From Cladopsammia gracilis (lineage: Eukaryota > Cnidaria > Anthozoa > Scleractinia > Dendrophylliidae), in the NCBI GenBank assembly GCA_022457155.1, contig JAJGOT010000218.1, forward strand, positions 1,048,001 through 1,112,000: DNA of 64,000 nucleotides. Direction: 5' to 3'. Each line of letters opens with the position of its first letter. The first letter of the stretch is position 1. The notes under the pieces were generated by a model. That model worked only from the letters and a program-made list of their open reading frames with translations, did no database searches and had not been told where the DNA came from. A program made the translations under genes and the position numbers. Shown one piece after another: positions 1-10,921 of the stretch.

Positions 1-142
1 AATGGCCGGCCGAGGTGATCGTCTCCATGGGAAATGTTTTCTATTGGGGTGAGCGCAGTGATAGAGAATATAACTAGTTATTTTACCGTTTCAAATGTAA
101 ATAAGAAACAATTTTTTTTCAATATTTTCGATCGAATTTCAG

Positions 143-301
143 GCTCTTAGGGCACCGAAGGTTCATCAGGAATATTTACTACTGTCGACACATTTTGCGC
201 TGTTGTACTGTTTATCATTCCAGTTTTATATTGGCAAGGCTTGCATGGATGATCTTGAAGTTATGAAGGCGTGGGAGAAGCATAAGGTGTTCACTGGCTC
301 A
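143..301 (+). other. Possible coding exon, unrecognised
   Basis: An open stretch of 53 codons lies between a good acceptor (TTTCAG ending at 142) and a good donor (GTAAGT from 302). A shorter version could start at 224 after a second acceptor (ATTCCAG). The reading includes FYIGKACMDDLEVMKAWEKH, which I do not recognise. The first 48 bases look like the end of an upstream exon with a GTGAGC donor, but none of its frames joins this one cleanly. The D8C gene on the other strand may also run through here. This could equally be chance. Confidence 0.25.
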
Positions 302-340
302 GTAAGTAAAATAGATCCCGGGCTAAATAATGTTCAAGAT

Positions 341-408
341 CTGTAAGAGGGGTTCAGAGCAACCTTAAATTTTCGAAAAGTTAGGGTGGCCCTGAACCTC
401 TCTTACAG
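341..408. repeat. Short hairpin
   Basis: Inverted arms (CTGTAAGAGGGGTTCAGAG and its near complement) enclose a loop of about 30 bases. It looks like a small MITE or foldback remnant. Apart from this hairpin I see nothing firm in 302-861. Confidence 0.5.
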
Positions 409-861
409 AATTTTTTCAAACTTTACCAAAAGATGCATCTTACCCTACTGATCAAAATTCGACAATAAAACATGGAGTTCACCGAGTCATTTTTTGAGTT
501 ATTAACGCTTAAAGCTAAAATTAAGGGTGTTTTCAGCACGTTATAATGTTTTCATAAAAACATTTGTGTCACAAAAATGATAACATGTTCACCAATCATT
601 GGACATTCGTTTGATATCATGATTGTAGCATCAACTGATGAAGACTGGTTATAATGACCCATCAAACTCTAAGTCTTGAAAAGTGCTGGAAACTATTGGG
701 AGCCACCTTAAGAACTTGTAAGAACTTGATCGTGACCAGAGCACATAACCCTCGAAGAGAGGAACTGCTCTCTTTTTTTGATAAATGTAAATGTAATCAA
801 GAAATGACGATATTTCGGCCGGAACATGGTCCCTGCAATAACAGCTTTATAATCGTTTTAC

Positions 862-1227
862 CTGTAGCCGCCCCTTTGTCTCCACAGTACCGCAAGTTGC
901 AGGTGGGTGGTGGCATTAACTCGTACACGAAGAAAGCGCCACAATTGCGAACTCGGATGTTAGAAGACCATTGACAGCAGCCAGAGGATCCATGGAAACA
1001 GACTTTACGATTAACAATGCCTTGAGCCACTGTAGGATGCCCACCTGAGAGCCAGCCTGGTGCAGTTGTACCACACTGTTGTTTTAGCACGCATTTATCA
1101 GCCATCTTATTACCTGCACCTCCCGTGAACCTGTACCAGAACTTAGGCAGATACTTGTCACATCTTGTCACACCCCAGTAATCTTGTGCGCGGTCTGCGT
1201 CGCTAAGGGGTTCATAGTTTGCACATC
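862..1227 (-). CDS. D8C-domain secreted protein, exon 2
   Basis: This exon encodes a cysteine-rich D8C domain of the uromodulin/OIT3/GP2 type, an extracellular domain common in cnidarian predicted secreted or membrane proteins. Motifs in order: a CANYEPLSDAD start, FWYRFTGGAGNKM, CVLKQQCGTTAPGWLSGGHP, KVCFHGSSGCCQWS, IRVRNCGAFFVYEL and CNLRYCG. Cysteine spacing and the W/GG/HP signatures fit the family. The acceptor is TTTCACTAG (ends at 1228), and the exon starts in phase 1, which matches the phase-1 end of the signal exon. The donor is ACAG|GTAAAA (861-860), again phase 1, so further exons should lie to the left or outside the window. The family call is firm; the ligand and full architecture are unknown. 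Confidence 0.85.
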
Positions 1228-2060
1228 CTAGTGAAACAAGACGGTTAGTTTAATCGATTGCAAATGTAGCCTTTCTTTAATAAAGGCTATACAGTAACCA
1301 AAAAAGCTTGTTTGTTGAAAACTTATACCGCATCAGCAAACAAACCAAACGTTATCTAAAACAAAGTTTCACAGTTCGAAAGTTTCAATCAATTTTCATT
1401 CTCACCACCCACATAGAAAATTTAAACACGCACGCGAGAAGCTATCTTTTCAAAAGATTCACAGTGAACACTCCAGGACACGAGTTCGAATTCGAGAAGA
1501 TTTTGCAAACTCTGAGAAACAACGGCTTAAGTTGCGATAACTTGGTTGCTTAACGAAACAAAGTCAGAGATTTTCGATTTGCAGGTGCAAACAATAATGC
1601 GGCACCAATGGTACCAAGGAAGAGAACTGACATTGCTGTTTTACCGCCTCCTGCCGCGTGTGTTTTTGAGCAAAAATGCCAAATATATTGAACGTCTCTC
1701 AGAAAACAAATCGAGTCACCGCAAAGCTTTAAAAAAACTGTTAGATATATGTCGTTGAAAGGATATTTTATTGCGAAAGCGGCAATCCGTAACCTCATTG
1801 TATAGGACCGTCATTTCAAACAACGCATGGAGCCAAATAAAGGCAGCGCTCTTGCAATTAAGTTCGGCTGCCGTCAATGGCATAACTGAAAGAAAATAAT
1901 GTCGCTCATTTTCCAATTTACTCGTCTGTTTCGTCTAAGGCCAAAAATAACCCAGTCAAATGAGAATTGCAAATAAATTTGGTACTATTCTTGCCAAGGC
2001 AGTAAACTAGACTCTCTCTCATATGTTAGTTAAGTTATGGAATTAGTGAAAACAGCTTAC

Positions 2061-2139
2061 CATCGAATGAGAAGACGCATTGAAATGCTGCAGCAGCAAG
2101 GAGAAAAAATGTTACTTGCAAGCACCGCATCTTGACCAT
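2061..2139 (-). CDS. D8C-domain secreted protein, exon 1 (signal peptide)
   Basis: ATG at 2139-2137 opens a 26-codon exon, MVKMRCLQVTFFLLAAAAFQ followed by CVFSFD, a classic signal peptide: a basic start, a hydrophobic core and a likely cleavage site near the end. It ends in phase 1 at a GTAAGC donor (2060-2055). Joining to the exon ending at 862 restores a clean frame (Asp-Gly-Cys-Ala-Asn at the junction), which supports both exons. The protein should enter the secretory pathway. The 0.83-kb intron between them holds no recognised feature. Confidence 0.8.
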
Positions 2140-2185
2140 ACTCAACGCCGCGTAGTAACTAAACTGACGTTTGAAATTCAACAAA

Positions 2186-2191
2186 TTTATA
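2186..2191 (-). promoter_or_regulatory. Possible TATA box of the D8C gene
   Basis: On the minus strand TATAAA lies about 47 bases upstream of the signal-peptide ATG. This would give a short 5' UTR of around 20 bases. The region is AT-rich, so the match could be chance. Confidence 0.3.
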
Positions 2192-2400
2192 TGATTGCTG
2201 GGATGTATGAATGCCTCAATGAACACAGTTTTGTTGTTGTGTAACTGAGATCGTATTTGCATGCGGGTTACGTAACCATTTTTGGAATTGTTATAGGTTA
2301 GTTTGCATGTTGCGGTAGCTGTGAACACTCAACAAAACGCATAATTAATAAAAGAACTTTCAACATATAGTCGTTACTTTTTGTTTCCTTTGTTTTCTTT

Positions 2401-2789
2401 AGGTGCTGTTACATGTAACAATGTTTTCATGCAACTTGTTTCGCAAAAAAATGTTGCAAGGTGCACGTACAATGTTACACGTCAGAATTTCCAGGCAACT
2501 TGTCTTGCGAAAAAAAAAATGTTTTAGCAAAAAAATAAATAAATAAATAAATAATAATAACAACTGTTGCAAGAGCCAGCCGTTTGGTACACGTATTTTT
2601 GTTGTGAAACTTGACGAAATTTGTTGCAGAGAGTAGAAAACGATTCAACTTTTCGTGCAACTTAAAAAAAGAACAAAATTTCAGTTGCAGGAGGAGGTGT
2701 TACACGTAAAATCGTGCGCCAGCTTGCAACATTTTTTTTTTTTTTGCGAGAAAATTTGCACGAAAAAATTGTTACGTGTAACAGCACCT
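2401..2789. mobile_element. MITE-like element, AGGTGCTGTTAC ends
   Basis: The ends are inverted repeats of about 22 bases (AGGTGCTGTTACATGTAACA at the left, its near complement at the right). The interior holds repeated GCAACTTG / GTTGCAAG motifs and A- or T-runs and has no coding potential. It is a nonautonomous DNA transposon by structure; superfamily not assigned. Confidence 0.65.
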
Positions 2790-2821
2790 TAAAATTATCA
2801 CACAACACATTCTGTTGTTAT

Positions 2822-3461
2822 TGGCTGCGGCCGCACTTGGTGAGTTAACTGGGTTATTTTTTTTAGTAACCCGGTTCAGTACAATAACCCGGTTAAAATA
2901 ACTCGGTGAAAAGTGAAATAACCGAGTTTATTTTTCTGAGCGGCCGCACTTCAGGAGGTTGAACTTTGAACGTGAGAGATCATGTTATCATTTGCTAGCG
3001 AGAGCTGCACAAAACAATACCATTAATGAGCGAAAACAATGCCTCTGCACGTGCATTTTCATATTGTTATTTCCTGCAAAATAACATCGTCAAATGATCA
3101 AATAATAGGTTTTGTGGAGAACATAAACACACGACTGTATTCCTTTCTCTATTTGAAATTGAAAGTCGTCCCTACAAAGTCTACGAATTCAACAGGAAGC
3201 CAAAAATTACCGCTTAAGCAAAGATGATTGACAGATCGAAAAAGTTAACCTGCACTAAACCACCCAGCGAGGTGGTTTAAATAAACCTAACCCGGTTAAA
3301 AAAATCTATTGTTCTTTAATTAATTTCCATGGGAACCGCTAACACGGTTAAAATTCGGTGAACGCAAAAAATACGCCGCATCAGGAATTTTGTTAAACGA
3401 GTTAATTTTAATTAATTAATTGCAGATAACCCGGTTAACTACTCTAGTGCGGCCGCAGCCA
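2822..3461. mobile_element. MITE-like element with NotI-like GCGGCCGC termini
   Basis: Terminal inverted repeats of roughly 34 bases start TGGCTGCGGCCGCACT and continue into GTTAACCGGGTTAT-like sequence at both ends. The motif AACCCGGTTA recurs inside in both orientations, and an extra copy of the terminus lies near 2940-2955. No gene is visible. Probably a nonautonomous DNA transposon. Confidence 0.65.
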
Positions 3462-3628
3462 TTGAGTTGTAGGCAGGCTGGAATTTTGTTGCAATTACAT
3501 GACGAATTTCAGTCTGGGCTGGTAGGGAGCCTACGCCGCCATCTTGTTTCATTGAAAACAAATCATTGCGCATGCCCAAGTGCACTTTTCTAGTACCCAG
3601 GTGACCTCGCTTTTCATTCTGATTCATT

Positions 3629-3831
3629 ATGAGGTTTGTCAGCCAGTTTGCCCGGGCTGAAATTTCCAATCCGGTTCCAAAAATCGGCTGGAAATTTCAG
3701 CATGGGCTGAAACTCTCTTCATGTAATCGCAAACGTCATTTTAAGAAGATTTGTTCAAGAAACCGGGCTGAAATCTCAGCCCGCCTAACCGCGCTGAAAT
3801 TTCAGCCCGGGCTGAAATTCGCCATGTAATC
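3629..3831. repeat. Cluster of GGCTGAAATTTCAGCC palindromes
   Basis: The words GGGCTGAAATTTC and GAAATTTCAGCCC recur at least six times in both orientations, several forming perfect short palindromes. They look like internal or subterminal repeats of a small mobile element. The open frames across the cluster are a by-product of the repeat. Confidence 0.5.
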
Positions 3832-3837
3832 GGCCAC

Positions 3838-3955
3838 TTAACCCGTGAAACACCATGTAACAATTAGTGTGTGATTAGTCCAAATTAAACAAAAGAAAAC
3901 AATGGAATTATAGTCTAATAGTGCGTTCTTTTCCACAAACTATTTCACGGGTTAA
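3838..3955. repeat. Short inverted-repeat element
   Basis: TTAACCCGTGAAAC at the left is mirrored by TTTCACGGGTTAA at the right, 118 bases overall. The size and terminal pairing fit a small MITE. There is no coding content. Confidence 0.45.
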
Positions 3956-4187
3956 GTAAATTCACTCTAAGCGCCACTTCTTAGACTTCTATAAAAACAA
4001 AAGCAAATAAATGCCTGCAACCCTTTGTATAAAATGTATAAATAGGAACCAAAGAAAAAATTTTCGAACTCACGACCTCTGATTGGAGCTTATTTCCGTG
4101 ATATATCGCTAAATATACACAATTTTGCTGGATAAAAAGATTCTATAGAGCAAAACAAAAGCAGTAGTTTGGAGATAAAATGCAGGC

Positions 4188-4294
4188 GCCGGATTCACGA
4201 AGCCCTCAAAAGTTAAGACATCTCTTAGGAATTGTCATTCCAACAATAGGCTATTGCTAAGAAACAATACTTAGGAGGGCTTCGTGAATCCGGC
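4188..4294. mobile_element. MITE-like element, GCCGGATTCACGAAGCCCT ends
   Basis: Perfect 19-base inverted termini (GCCGGATTCACGAAGCCCT) bound a 107-base element whose inner parts also pair loosely (CTTAGG.. / ..CCTAAG). It is a compact nonautonomous element. The next 650 bases show only a possible splice-flanked open stretch near 4402-4475 followed by AATAAA at about 4572; I could not tie it to a gene. Confidence 0.6.
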
Positions 4295-4957
4295 CCCAGG
4301 ATTGCAAAGATGGAAGTGGATTACAGTTCATCAAATTTGATTTCGTGACAGGCGGTGAAGAAATCAAAATTGCCATTCTTTTGAAATATTGACTGTTTTA
4401 GGCAACTCCTGTCGCATTAGGAAGACCATCAAGAATTTGTGTGGTAAGACCTTCTACCGATAAGACCTGGAACTGAAGATGCAGCTGTCAGGAGGACGTG
4501 TGCCATCCTCCGCAGCCAGTGTGCATAAGAAGCGCAACTAAATGTGCACCTTGATATCTATTGTCAGATAATAAAATTGAGAACAAGGAGATTGTTGTCA
4601 TGAATGCTATTTTATTTATCTGTAACTATATCCATGAAAGTTTATAGTTCTCATTTTTCGGTACCCAATAGCCAAGATTCTATTTTGTGTTTTGGATGGC
4701 CAATCATTTGCTTGGAATATTTCAGTGCTCCTGCTGCTTAGGAAATAGTTAGAGAAAATACATTTCTTTAAGGTCAGGGAATTTTGATGCCAGTCGGGAA
4801 AAATTCACATTTGAAATAAGCCAAGGAAAATTGTTATTTAAACAGCGCTGTTTAAAGTAAGATTTCTGAAAAACACGGTTGAGGAGTATGCGATACAATA
4901 ACTATATTTATACACGGTTAAAATTAAAGCAATGCCGCTTGTAGCGTTTACTGCTCT

Positions 4958-5286
4958 ATTACATCCATTTTGAAATCACGGGTGATCCTTGCAATCTGAT
5001 TGGCTCTCAGCAGTGCGATTTATTCCCAAATCGTACCTTTTTTTTGCTCTAAATCACATCTTTGCTCCAAATCGCACTATTTTTTGCTCTAAATTGCATC
5101 TTTTCTCTAAATCGCATCTTGACACATGACGTCTAAGTCTTTCTGTTTTGCACACAAAATGAGATGTAAAAGCGTTTCTGGTTCCGCATTTTTACAAACC
5201 GGCTACTGGATCACTAAAATATTGGTACTGATTGACTAAAATTCTAAATGGGCGATTAAATTATGCGATTTCAAAATGAATGTAAT
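4958..5286. mobile_element. Inverted-repeat element, ATTACATCCATTTTGAAATC ends
   Basis: The left end ATTACATCCATTTTGAAATC is mirrored at 5264-5286. The interior carries repeats of TTTGCTCTAAATCGCATC. No protein is encoded. It sits immediately next to the palindrome at 5311-5412, and the two may be parts of one family. Confidence 0.5.
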
Positions 5287-5310
5287 AAAGTGGTAATTGA
5301 ACTTCGTGTC

Positions 5311-5412
5311 GTGCAATTTTGGTCTGAAATCATATTTGTGATCTCAAATCGAACTCGCGCTGCGCGCTCGTTCGATTTGAAATCACAAGTATGATTTCAG
5401 ACCAAATTGCAC
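5311..5412. repeat. Palindrome of about 100 bases
   Basis: Two arms of about 43 bases (starting GTGCAATTTTGGTCTGAAAT) pair almost perfectly around a short GC-rich centre (CGCGCTGCGCGCTCG). It would form a strong hairpin as RNA or single-stranded DNA. Confidence 0.6.
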
Positions 5413-5637
5413 TCCACTCAGTACAATAACCATTATCAGAAGCACATAAGCTTCTGCCATTATATATTACTAATTTTCGACAAAAAATCTTGTCGCGGCG
5501 ACTAGTCGCGGCAGTCCCCTTGTGTGTACCGCTCGTGCAACTAACCGCGCTGCGATCAAGTTAAATAGTTAACCAATCGAAGGCCAAATCAAACTGTTCA
5601 TACAACAGTCGTGTCGTATGTACTGCTCGTTAAAGTA

Positions 5638-6168
5638 GCCGCTGCGACGCGCATTTCCCTTTCGTAAACGGTCGTTGCCATTTTAGCGACACTTAGAAAA
5701 ATTTTCACCAATTTTAGAATTATTTTTTCTATCAGAAAAAGAAAAATGGAATATAATTACCTGGAATCGAACCCGGAACCTCTGCATGCTAACATCTCTC
5801 TCTTACCACTAGACCACTGGGTTGATCCGGCAAACCCAAGAAAAATTTATTTATAAAACATGCTTTTCTTAATATATATCAATAACGGGTCACCCTAACC
5901 CTAAATCTCACCTAACCGTGAATCTAGCTTAGATCTAATAATCGCTTTACCTAGGCCCAATTTGATCTAATAATGATAGCCTATTTTCGTCCCAATCCAG
6001 GCATAAACTAGAGAGAAATAGCATCGACCATTACAAGAAGGCTTGGTTACTAATGAATGCTAATGATGGCATCGACCGTTAAAAATGGCATCGACCGTTT
6101 GCTAATAATGGCATCGACCGTTAAAAATGGCATCGACCGTTTACGAAAGGGAAATCAGCCGCTGCGAC
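5638..6168. mobile_element. Foldback element with internal short tandem repeats
   Basis: The arm at 5638-5687 (GCCGCTGCGACGCGCATTTC onward) is inverted at about 6122-6168. Next to the right arm lies a tandem run of ATGGCATCGACCGTTAAAA-type units (about 6065-6142). A tRNA-like sequence lies within the loop. Confidence 0.5.
5760..5830 (-). other. tRNA-like sequence (SINE head or pseudo-tRNA)
   Basis: On the minus strand an A-box-like TGGTCTAGTGGTAAGA and a B-box GGTTCGATTCC are spaced as in a tRNA gene. The acceptor arms do not pair, so I read it as a tRNA-derived SINE fragment or degenerate tRNA rather than a working tRNA gene. Confidence 0.45.
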
Positions 6169-6442
6169 CAAATAAATGAAAATCCAAATCAGTTGCTGCA
6201 ACCAATCTCTTCGGGTAAACAACTACAGGCGTCTTGGTCGCCCTGACTAGTCGCTTCGTGCGTTCCGACATTGATGCAAGACCATTTAATTGATCTATTT
6301 TGTGGAAATATCTCCCTCCCTTCTTTATCCAACGTCCACGTTCCAATAAAAGCGCAGGCTCACATAGAATTGCGCTTTTTAAATTTAAATTCTCCCCTCG
6401 ATTTCAGATCGACCAATCAACTTGCAGAACGTTCGTGTGCGT

Positions 6443-6472
6443 CATCAGTGACGTCACTGATGGGTATATAAA
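6443..6472 (+). promoter_or_regulatory. CRE palindrome and TATA box
   Basis: A perfect 20-base palindrome CATCAGTGACGTCACTGATG (6443-6462) is centred on TGACGTCA, the CREB/ATF consensus site. Three bases later comes TATATAAA (6465-6472). The ATG of the next exon lies about 90 bases downstream. This is a compact core promoter that would respond to CREB/ATF-type bZIP factors, assuming the exon is real. Confidence 0.55.
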
Positions 6473-6562
6473 CACACGCCACCCCAGAAAATCACCAGTT
6501 AGCACTAACTTTCATAGTGTACTTGACTTACGTCACTGTAGTTGAAGAAAAATTCATCTGAA

Positions 6563-6616
6563 ATGGATTGTAATCAGAACAAAATGAAACTTCCACCAAT
6601 ATTTAAGAGGACAAGG
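6563..6616 (+). CDS. Candidate first coding exon, unrecognised gene
   Basis: ATG at 6563 starts an 18-codon reading, MDCNQNKMKLPPIFKRTR, that ends in phase 0 at a strong donor (GTAAGC, 6617-6622). Its position about 90 bases downstream of a TATA box and CRE is what makes it credible. I do not recognise the protein, and later exons were not located: the next 5 kb is occupied by a large foldback. It may be an orphaned promoter and first exon. Confidence 0.45.
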
Positions 6617-7204
6617 GTAAGCGCAACTTAGCGGTTGATAAATTATTCGTAATAAACGATAAAAAATGCTCATTTTATGCGTCTTTCGCTTGTGTGCTTT
6701 CGGACTGCGAAGGAAAACCGTTGAAAGTGCATAGCGTCAGCATTACTGTAAAAGGAAATGATTTGGAAATAATTCTGACCAATCGTGGAGCATTTTCTCC
6801 AGGCCCTGACGTCATGGTGTCAGATAACCATAATAGGAAACGAATTTGAATTAAATATGACCAATCATAGCGCTTTCTCTCGAGGTCCCGCGCGTGTGCA
6901 GTCAGAAAAAAATCCGTTGGCGAAACACTCATTTCGCACGCATGTTTTGTAGTTTCAATCCGAAAGAAAAAGCAGTTCAAGACCAATTTCAAACGAAAAA
7001 AGCAGGTTGAAAGTCTGTTTCGTTAAATCATAAGTTCCCAAATCATCTCTGCAATCAAGTGATGCCAGAAAAGTTCAAATGGAACAATGCCATAAACCGA
7101 CCGCGGGCGCTTAACAAATCAGCGGTTTATCAATTCACAAATGAAGTCTACGAAGAACTTTCAAACTGACCAAAGGTTGAATGTCTGTTTCCTTAATTCA
7201 TAAT

Positions 7205-8217
7205 TAAGAGGAAGAATCTGTAACAATCACCTTAGCCTTACTGAAAATGGAAAATCGAATTTCCTCAAACTCCCTGATATGGAAGGCCTGTTTGAACTTA
7301 TCATAAAAATATAAGTTTCAGTTCGCTGCGGTTAATATATTTGTCAAACCGCGGCTTAACCTCACATGCGGCCTCACTGCGGTCATTTTGCGGTCGTTTA
7401 CTGCCGCTCAAAAAAACTATTTTGTTTGTTGATTTGAACCAGGACAATAGAAAGATATTCAAATGTAGAGATTGTATACTCAATTCTTTGCGATGTGAAC
7501 TGATTCCCATTACTTTACGTTAAGCACTAAATATTTGAGAGATTTTTGAATCTTTATGAATGAAACACCGTTATTTGAAAGCGAAATTTTACTAAAATTC
7601 AGGTCATGTTTTCGCACTCTGTTACGTTGCTTTGATCCCGAAGGTCACTACTCAGTAAAAGAACAATGCTTCCTCTTTACAAATATGCAATAAAAATCTT
7701 GGGCAACTAAAACCACGAATTTTGCGAAGCCAGAATTCCGAGGGTGGTTTTATGAATTTGCGCCATTTTAAATTGAGTTTGAGTCCACGCAAATCTCGCT
7801 CTTACAAGTCTTTAGTAAAATTATCCCTCTCACCTGTTTACATTTGAATCGAAAAACCCTTCCAAACATTCCGGCTGTTAAATCCTGTGGTTTTGATGGC
7901 CACAGTTGATTTTAAACGACGTGAACAGCTTAAAATACAACATGGCGAGCGGACATTTCAAACTCTTGAAGACATAATTCGACGGTTCTGCCTTCTAAAC
8001 GTCTTGAAATCAAACTGTAATCAGGGTCACACGCTTCGCTGATCCTTGTAAGAACGGAAACTGTATTGTTGACAATTTTTGGCTTGAAACTTGACCTTTG
8101 GAAGGGTTTGATTTTCATCCAGCTTCGAGTTGCTTGGGATGGCGTGACAAAACACAGTGAACCCGAAAAAGGAGAGATCCTGGGAACGAGGATGGCATAA
8201 GGCCCTAATGTCGTTTC
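7205..8217. repeat. Left arm of a 1-kb inverted repeat
   Basis: This 1.01-kb block is repeated in inverted orientation at 10922-11932 with only scattered differences. It begins TAAGAGGAAGAATCTGTAAC and ends at ...CTAATGTCGTTTC. No long open frame is conserved in it. The two arms with a 2.7-kb centre make a 4.7-kb foldback. Confidence 0.85.
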
Positions 8218-10921
8218 GCATTAAGCCATGAACCTGGGAAAGAAGCACAAACGGCAAAAGAACAAAGAAAAATCTTAAGATTAATTAATTATGTTAAAAC
8301 CATGCTAAATAATGACCACCTTTATTATTGTGTCGTATACTTGCGACTGCAAAAACTAAGGTGAATGAAGTAAATTTACGTACTACAATAATAATAGGGA
8401 CTTTAAGCAAGTCACTACGGAAGACGCTACTGCGGCTACCGTGACAAAGGGGAGTGGAGAGAGTACATCCGTGAGCGCTCGAGGAACAGTGAAAAGCGAA
8501 GTTGTTTGCGAAATGGTATCGACGGCAAGGAAGTTGGAAGCCTCTCTAAGGTTCTTTCATTTAGGTTTCTGAGAACGGAATATTATTGCATTTTTCAAAA
8601 GAACATGGTCTCCATTCTTCTTTGTTGGGACCAAGAGATGATTTCTGAACGAATCTTACAACTTTTGAAATGCCGTACATTTTCTGTATTTTGAACCACA
8701 ACAATAACAATCTATTAAGTGTTGAAAGTACGAATTAAAACGCCTAACTAAATATAATTTTAACTGAAAGTAAATTCAAGCATAAGTAGAATCTTTTCCC
8801 CGCATAAATAAGGCATAAAAGCATATTCATTCAACTTCTAAAGCTGGACTTTCAGGAAAATCTTAGAGCTTGCGAATTTCGCTTCGATCGCTATGCCGGC
8901 TGCTTCAATTTCAATCGCCAAAATTGTTCGAAAATTGGTGATAGAATCACACGTTTTTGGGCGGCAAGTTTGAGAAAAATTACATTGTCATTGACTAAAA
9001 AGGATATAAGATCCGTTGAAACACTTTAAACACTGAGAAATCCGTAAGAAAAGGATACAGAAGCGAAATAAACTCTACGTAGTAGTGACTACGGCCAAAC
9101 CATCCTGCTCACGTTGTCGAATTTCATACTACGGCTGAACATCAGCGACAGACGTGAGAATTTACTTCCGGTAGCCGTAGTAGAGCCCTCCGTCACCCCC
9201 AAGCGCTCTTTTAGGCGCTGTTTAGGGTCATGCATTTTGTACCATTTGTGACGTCATCAGTTTTTAGCGTCCGAAGATATTTTTTCAATTATCGGCAAGG
9301 GAAGGAGGAAATTTTGCTAAACATACGCAGATGAGACCGATTGGATGAATTGAACTGGAGTTTCACGCAAACAACCTCTGAACTTTATGTTACAAAATCA
9401 AAGGAAAATTTGCCCTTCCCACCGACGGCTACTTGACGATCAAAATTTCCACATTCCGCGACGTTTGGGTGAAAACTTTACATTGTCAAGAAAGACTATT
9501 AAAAGGTCAACAAAACTGACCAAAAACGAACAGACAAAAAGGAAACTAAAAGAACGGGCTTGAGAATGAAAAAGAAACAGTCAAGGCAAGTCGTGTTTTT
9601 CTCGTTCAAAAACTGTCGAAATTTCAATCAGTACGCATGCCCGAACTCAAATTCTCAAATACTTCTACAAATGGCAGGAGGGTTTAGTTTGCCGAGCTGC
9701 AAACGATGTTATTGACTGTTCGACCTCAATTTGGCTAGATAATGGCCATAAAATGGCATTTCTAGCCTGAAAAAGCGGGGGTTTTTTTGGTGGAAATTTA
9801 AGAGTCATAGGGTTAACCACATCGCTGTGTTTGCTTGAAGATGACACTTTTTAACATATTTTTGCAGGATCTCTCAGAAAAACACTGAAACGGGTTGAAA
9901 TGGCCACAAAAAAAGGGATTTGAGGGGTTTTTGGTTTAAGTCTCTAATGTAGTAATGTTTACACTCCAACAACACAGGGCTGTACCTCCTCTTGCTACGG
10001 CCCTGTGTTGTTGGAGTGTAAACATCCAATTTCATTGGACCTGGTTATCACACACATGATAGATATGAACAGTGTAGCGCCAATCGTATCAAATGAATAT
10101 GTTTGAAAAAAGTTATAAAAGCGCTTTTGAAACTAAATGTTAAAAAGTATCACATACATGTATTGTTTTCAGGGCTAGGGTCCATTGTTGTGTTGTTTGT
10201 TGTATTGTTTTCTCAGCCAATCTTGCGAGGCGTTCCGAGAGGTGCGTACCGCCTCATTTCCTCCGCTAGTCCACAACTTCTCTTCGCCATTTTAATCGCA
10301 CGAGCGCCGGCGCATAGGATCGCAAAGATCACAGGGAAACAAAGCATGGACTCGAGGTGCCGTTAATGGTTAACTTACCGCTGCATAAAACAGTGGCAAC
10401 TGGGAACTAGGCAACCGCTGGTAAAGATTCTGCGGACTTTTGGCTCAAGAACTGGAATATGAACGAGTAGTCCGAACGTCAGAGTGAGGAAAAATGACTA
10501 CGAGCATTTATATTTCTCATTTTATTTACATTGTGGGCTCAACAAGGTAGTAAATTTCATTTCAGAAGCTTTCCTCGCGAAGTGAGGTTAATAAATGTGT
10601 CGTACCTCGGGAGCTAAGCCGCGCGAAATCGGTTTCAAAGAAGACGAAGTGGAACGGCGAATCGAGAGTTTCGACTCGAGGTGCACCCTCCCCCGAGCTT
10701 CGCGAGGTTCTGCGAGACACGTATTTCTAGTTTAAAATAAAAACGTGAGATTAAGAGACTACTTCGTGAGACCGTGAGAAAAGATTGAAAATCGCGAGAC
10801 TCACAGCGAAACTTATTTTGTTATTATTTTATTCTAGTTTTTATTTATAGTTGATGTGATATCTTACAAGATTTTATCAACTCAGAAAATGTAGATGTAG
10901 ATGAAGTAGATGGAAAGGTCT
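8218..10921. other. Spacer of the large foldback, no gene seen
   Basis: This 2.7-kb centre has no open frame above about 90 codons and nothing that resembles a transposase. It contains a perfect 26-base hairpin (9955-10025) and several CTACGG / CCGTAG motifs in both orientations (about 8400-8450 and 9080-9190). Near 10560-10720 is a GC-richer patch with CTTCGCGAGG-like words. It could be the decayed interior of a once autonomous element. Confidence 0.5.
9955..10025. repeat. Perfect hairpin, 26-base arms
   Basis: ATGTTTACACTCCAACAACA and six more bases at 9955-9980 are exactly complementary to 10000-10025, with a 19-base loop. Exact pairing suggests a recent small foldback insertion or selection for a structure. 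Confidence 0.7.

Noticed and set aside
4402..4475. Terminal host exon reading ATPVALGRPSRICV after an acceptor, with AATAAA at about 4572
   Set aside because: Phase would fit the candidate exon at 143-301, but the intron would be 4 kb of transposons, an alternative donor cuts it, and I recognise no protein. Too weak to annotate as a gene.
5760..5830. Functional tRNA gene
   Set aside because: A and B boxes are present but the acceptor stem does not pair, and the sequence sits within a foldback repeat.
5881..5925. Telomere-like CCCTAACCCTAAA sequence
   Set aside because: Only two imperfect units; no array.
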